From the NCBI GenBank assembly GCA_037974665.1, contig CM075772.1, positions 39,894,552 through 39,958,551 of the forward strand: DNA of 64,000 bases. Direction: 5' to 3'. The position numbers were made by a program, and so were the translations under genes. This document shows, piece after piece, positions 60,101-64,000 of this stretch. The first letter of the stretch is position 1. The number at the start of each line of letters is the position of its first letter. The notes below the pieces were generated by a model. The model made no database searches, was not told the DNA's origin, and saw only the letters and a list, made by a program, of their open reading frames with translations. This stretch comes from Ehretia macrophylla (Eukaryota > Streptophyta > Magnoliopsida > Boraginales > Ehretiaceae).

Positions 60101-63100
60101 TGTAACGCCCCGATCCCTCACGAGACCGGAGGCTCTAATAACCATGCTATTCTCAACCCAATACCAAACCCGGTCACAAAATTTTAGGGAAAAACGGACA
60201 GAGTTTCCCCTGTACTGTGGACATTCTGAAAACCTATAAACAATCAAATAAAACCACGAAGCAAAAGGAACAACATCTGTAATTGAAATTCAAACTTCAA
60301 GGGCATCCGAGCCTTAAGCAACACAAGACAATATAAATACACACAAGCATGCAACAATAGTCCTAAAATCTTTGTCTTCATTCGCTTATCATACCATTCT
60401 ATGTTAGCAATTAAACATTCTCATAAATTAATGCCAACCATACATCCGTTCATTCACACCCAAGCATGCAACGTAGCTAGAAGCAGAAACATAAATTATT
60501 ACATGCCACAATTCCATAACACTTGCTACATCCACTTAGCTTTCAAACTTACAACTACTCAAATATATATACATAAGCCCTTAGGCTCCCAAATAGAATA
60601 GATAGTAGAACAAGTAAGGTCTTCCACAGTTTAGCAGACAATCACTCAAATCTCAAGTAATAGCACACAGCAATCAGGTCAATTCCTCCAACTGCATCAC
60701 CTGAAACATGTTTAGCGAGGTATGAGCAATCACAATTGCCCAGTGAGGGATAAGGTCTACCGGGGACGTGCAATGCAGCAGTTAGTACAAATAAAGCATT
60801 TTACAACCAAAGAACAATTAAAACAACAAGTTACCACACATTAAAAAGGATACGATACACTTTGACTTCTGTAACGTCCCGGCTAAGCGAATACCCCGAA
60901 GGGCAGAGGCACACCAGCGACGCCACGAACTGAAATCTCGATGTAATAATGACACTGATATCGATAAGTCGGCATCCCCTTATAACTCCAAAATGGGTGT
61001 ACTCCGGATGTACCCCGAAATCCTACGACCCAACTCTCCCTGGGCGGCATCCCAAGCGAGAGAGGGACTGGGCAACCATGGTAGCCGAGGTGGACCGGCA
61101 AGCCCGATGCCGCCCGGTTTCCCCGACACTACCATGCCCGAATGGTTGCGCAACCACGATGCAATGCACTCAAAATGATAACAATAGTATAAATCAATAA
61201 ACACATGGTTGAGGGACAACAAAGTAGGTTGCCCTCACACACAATATATAGACAATAAGTGCACATAATCTAAGTACAAGTAAATAAACTATTATGCACA
61301 TAAGGATGAAGTCTCTCTCACCTCTACCAAGCTCCAAAATGCAAGATTGGATTCAAATCACCCTCAATCACCTTGAACATAAAGTTAAACATTGTTTCAA
61401 TTACTCTTTAACTACAACATTCATTAATTTACCAACTAGGTTAGCTAACTCATAGTTTACTTAATTAACATACAACCAAGTAATCTTTCAAGTAATATAA
61501 TATACAAATGATATAACTAACAAGCAATAATACCATGATATAAGCATGTTCCACAATCATTTAAAAGAGCATTTTAAGCATAGATAACCATATTTAATTC
61601 CATAATAGTACTATCAATTTATAAAGTCATTAATCCATACTTATTATCATTATAATTAACTCAATATAAAACTCAAGAAAAACACTTAGAACTATGGCAA
61701 TACAATTACTATAAACAAGAATTCACTTAGAATCTTCAATTCGGAAAGCAATTATGCAAATTACAAAGGAGCATATTCAAGATTCACATAAAACTATACC
61801 AAAAGCTCCAAAACATCTTGAAACCACATTTAAACACATATGGAAACATGCCAAGGTCTTAGATGCGAGTGACAAACGAATTTACCCTTAAACCCCTTTG
61901 TTTTTCATCCGTTTTCCTTCCAAACTCATATCAATTATTCAAATTCAAGGGAAAGCTATACCAATCTTCTAATTAACCCTTAAGGTACCCTTACAACCCA
62001 CAAATACGTTCAATTACCTGCAATTACCCTAAAAGACCCAATTTCCCTCTTATAGCTTTGAACTACACCTACCTTAACCGGGCTTCAAACAAGAGTTAGC
62101 AAAGGTTTTATAGCACCTAGGTAGCCTAAGAACACTAAAAGTGAAGCCCGAATCCACCCGGATTAGCATTAACCCCGAAACCCCTTTTTAAAAAGTCGGC
62201 TAATTCACGTTTTATTCAAGTTTCGAGCAATTTGAGTGCACGGGGCTATTAGACTACCCTCATGAGCACCTAAGGCATCTATTAGAAGCATTGAATCAAG
62301 CTAATACGCACAATTACACAAAACCCTAGAAATCCCGTCACTATTCACCCCTACGAATCAACCATTGATTTCTACCATTTAAAATGTGAAACAATAGCAT
62401 AAATGTGGTCTCTACTACACGTATACAACATATATAAGCTTATTTGAGCATTGCAATAGCATTAGACAACATTTCTAACAAATCAAGAAAATAGCAACAT
62501 TTCTAAAATGCACAAATAAGCATGAAAAACCCTCACCAATGCGCGTAGGAACTCTCGGGAGGCTAGCACACCCCTTAAACTACTTCCTCCTTGCTTGGCT
62601 TGGCTTGGCTTGAAGATTTGATGAGCAAAATCCTCTCATTCTCCTCCTATGTTGATTCTCGAATTTGCTACAGTAATTTCTGCATCTTCCCTTTTTTTTT
62701 TTTTTTTTTGCTTAGTTATGACTTGTTTGTGTTTGGTTGATTATATATTAGGGTGGGGCCTATTTGGGTGAGTGTATGGTCTAATAAAATGAGCCTAGTT
62801 AACTTAAAAACGAGTCAATGATTGCAATTTTGTGCTAGCTAACTAAAACATATTGTTCATACGTAACACTATTCACTAGTTCACTAAACTATTTTCTAAA
62901 CGAAGGTTCCTATCGCTCCTAGCTCAAATGCATATTTTTCTCATTCCTAAAACAATTAATATGATTTAATAAAAATGCTAATTCATTAATATAATGCAGT
63001 TAAAAAATAGAATGAATAGTAACTAAGAAATACAACAAGTAAAGCACAAAATTAAATGCGCAATTAATGGATGCAACAGTTAAAAATGTGTATGGTAGAA

Positions 63101-63114
63101 TCTCGGGCGTCACA
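60101..63114 (-). repeat. E4 5' LTR (minus-strand sense)
   Basis: Near-identical copy of 55974-58986, followed on the plus strand by target duplication CCAAC. Confidence 0.92.
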
Positions 63115-64000
63115 CCAACCCTCAAGGTCCCTTCATGCAATGACATTCCCATAAGGATAGAGTAAGGGGTCCTCTCTTGTCCTACTCAAGGGGGGGTGGA
63201 GGTGTCTTTTTCCCTTCCCTTAACAGATTGCGAGGCCCTCTATAAGACTGTGTTATCTCTTCCTCCTTGCAGGTCGAAGGACAAGGCGAACAATGCCTAT
63301 CCTTAGGATCCTAGCTTTGCAGTAGGGGGCCAAAACCACCATTTAACTAGCTCTTTCAACATTCTGCCGGGAGTATGGATTCATATCTGCCACTCACTCT
63401 ATTAGGCAGCTACTTGATCATTAACAAATGGAAACTATAGTCGTTTAACAGAGCTAAATCCTACTTCTTTCATGGTCCCAAAGAGCATGTTGGAACAAAC
63501 CTATCTAAACCCATCCATCTTCATTCGATCGATATGGGATCCTTATTCCTTATAATATTAATAAGAATCTTATATGTTTAACTAGTTGATAGGCAACTAC
63601 ACTCCATTTTGTATGCATGCTAATAAGACTGATAGATTGTCATTCTATCCCTTTTTTTGAAAGAGCGTATATGATGGTTATGAATGGATAAATACAATGA
63701 TTGATCCCACAGCGCTTTATTTAGCAAGCCATACAGTAGTAAGGTTATATGAAAATAGACCATAATATAGACAAGGGGCTAGATCGTGATAAGGACATTA
63801 GAGAAAAAATCCTTAATTCAAATTCAGGCAGTGGCCCATCATGACTGTATCTCAAAGGAAAACTTATAATAGGAGATAATGGAAGAAGGAAAATTTGATC
63901 AATCTCTAGCCTTTTAGACCCTCCTGACTATGCCCCTTGTGGTCAACTGAGTTGTATAGCACATCTTTTTGTATCTTGACTTGGTACAATCTCCTTTTCA
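63115..64000 (+). other. Mitochondrial-like spacer to window end
   Basis: No gene recognised. Confidence 0.4.

Larger units (their letters stand above)
55974..63114 (-). mobile_element. E4: young long-LTR non-autonomous retrotransposon (LARD-like)
   Basis: LTRs of about 3.0 kb at 55974-58986 and 60101-63114, differing at only a handful of sites by eye (well under 1-2 percent). Target duplication CCAAC at 55969-55973 and 63115-63119. The 1.1-kb interior has a primer-binding site (60087-60098, minus strand), sequence homologous to the E1 interior, and a polypurine tract with hairpin (58987-59022). No gag or pol. It looks structurally whole for a non-coding element and is the most recent insertion in the window. 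Confidence 0.92.

Overview
The window reads as angiosperm mitochondrial DNA that now sits, or once sat, in a nuclear chromosome (a NUMT) and has been repeatedly hit by nuclear LTR retrotransposons. Mitochondrial landmarks are decayed atp9, nad5 exons 1-2 with group II intron 1, a trnC-GCA / plastid-type trnN-GUU / trnY-GUA cluster, and nad2 exons 3 and 5 with intron domain V hairpins. The genes keep genomic C at positions that plant mitochondria edit to U, and they keep introns, so the copy was made from DNA, not from edited RNA. The protein genes carry stops and frameshifts and are rich in C-to-T and G-to-A changes, the pattern expected of methylated nuclear DNA. No bacterial or viral gene set is present. 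The host looks like a seed plant; the species cannot be named from this sequence.

Layout: 1-5265 atp9 relic, nad5 exon 1, intron 1 (with a TRIM element inserted), nad5 exon 2 and the start of trans-spliced intron 2. 5271-12460 element E1, a non-coding long-LTR element. 12466-17007 mitochondrial spacer with three tRNA genes. 17008-22965 nad2 intron 2 3' half, exon 3, intron sequence and an incomplete LTR relic (19868-21732). 22966-30635 element E2, inserted inside domain V of nad2 intron 4. 30641-30904 rest of that intron and nad2 exon 5. 31808-40903 element E3 on the minus strand with decayed gag-pol. 40904-55973 mitochondrial-like spacer interrupted by two solo LTRs (44278-47133, 47885-50162) and a gag relic. 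55974-63114 element E4, minus strand, non-coding, with nearly identical LTRs. 63115-64000 spacer.

The long elements fall into two related groups, all primed by the initiator-Met tRNA type site (TGGTATCAGAGC). E1, E4 and the two solo LTRs share one LTR type; E1 and E4 also share a non-coding interior. E2, E3 and the relic at 19868 share another type, with E3 holding Ty3/Gypsy gag-pol and E2 only gag-like coding. Five-base target duplications are intact for the TRIM, E1, E2, E4 and one solo LTR. LTR similarity by eye orders the full elements from youngest to oldest as E4, E2, E1, E3. More than half of the window is retroelement.

The observations most worth checking are the NUMT interpretation, the E2 insertion that splits a catalytic intron hairpin, a hairpin with compensated stem changes just before the polypurine tract in all four long elements, a shared low-complexity interior block in the non-autonomous elements, and the apparent absence of nad2 exon 4.
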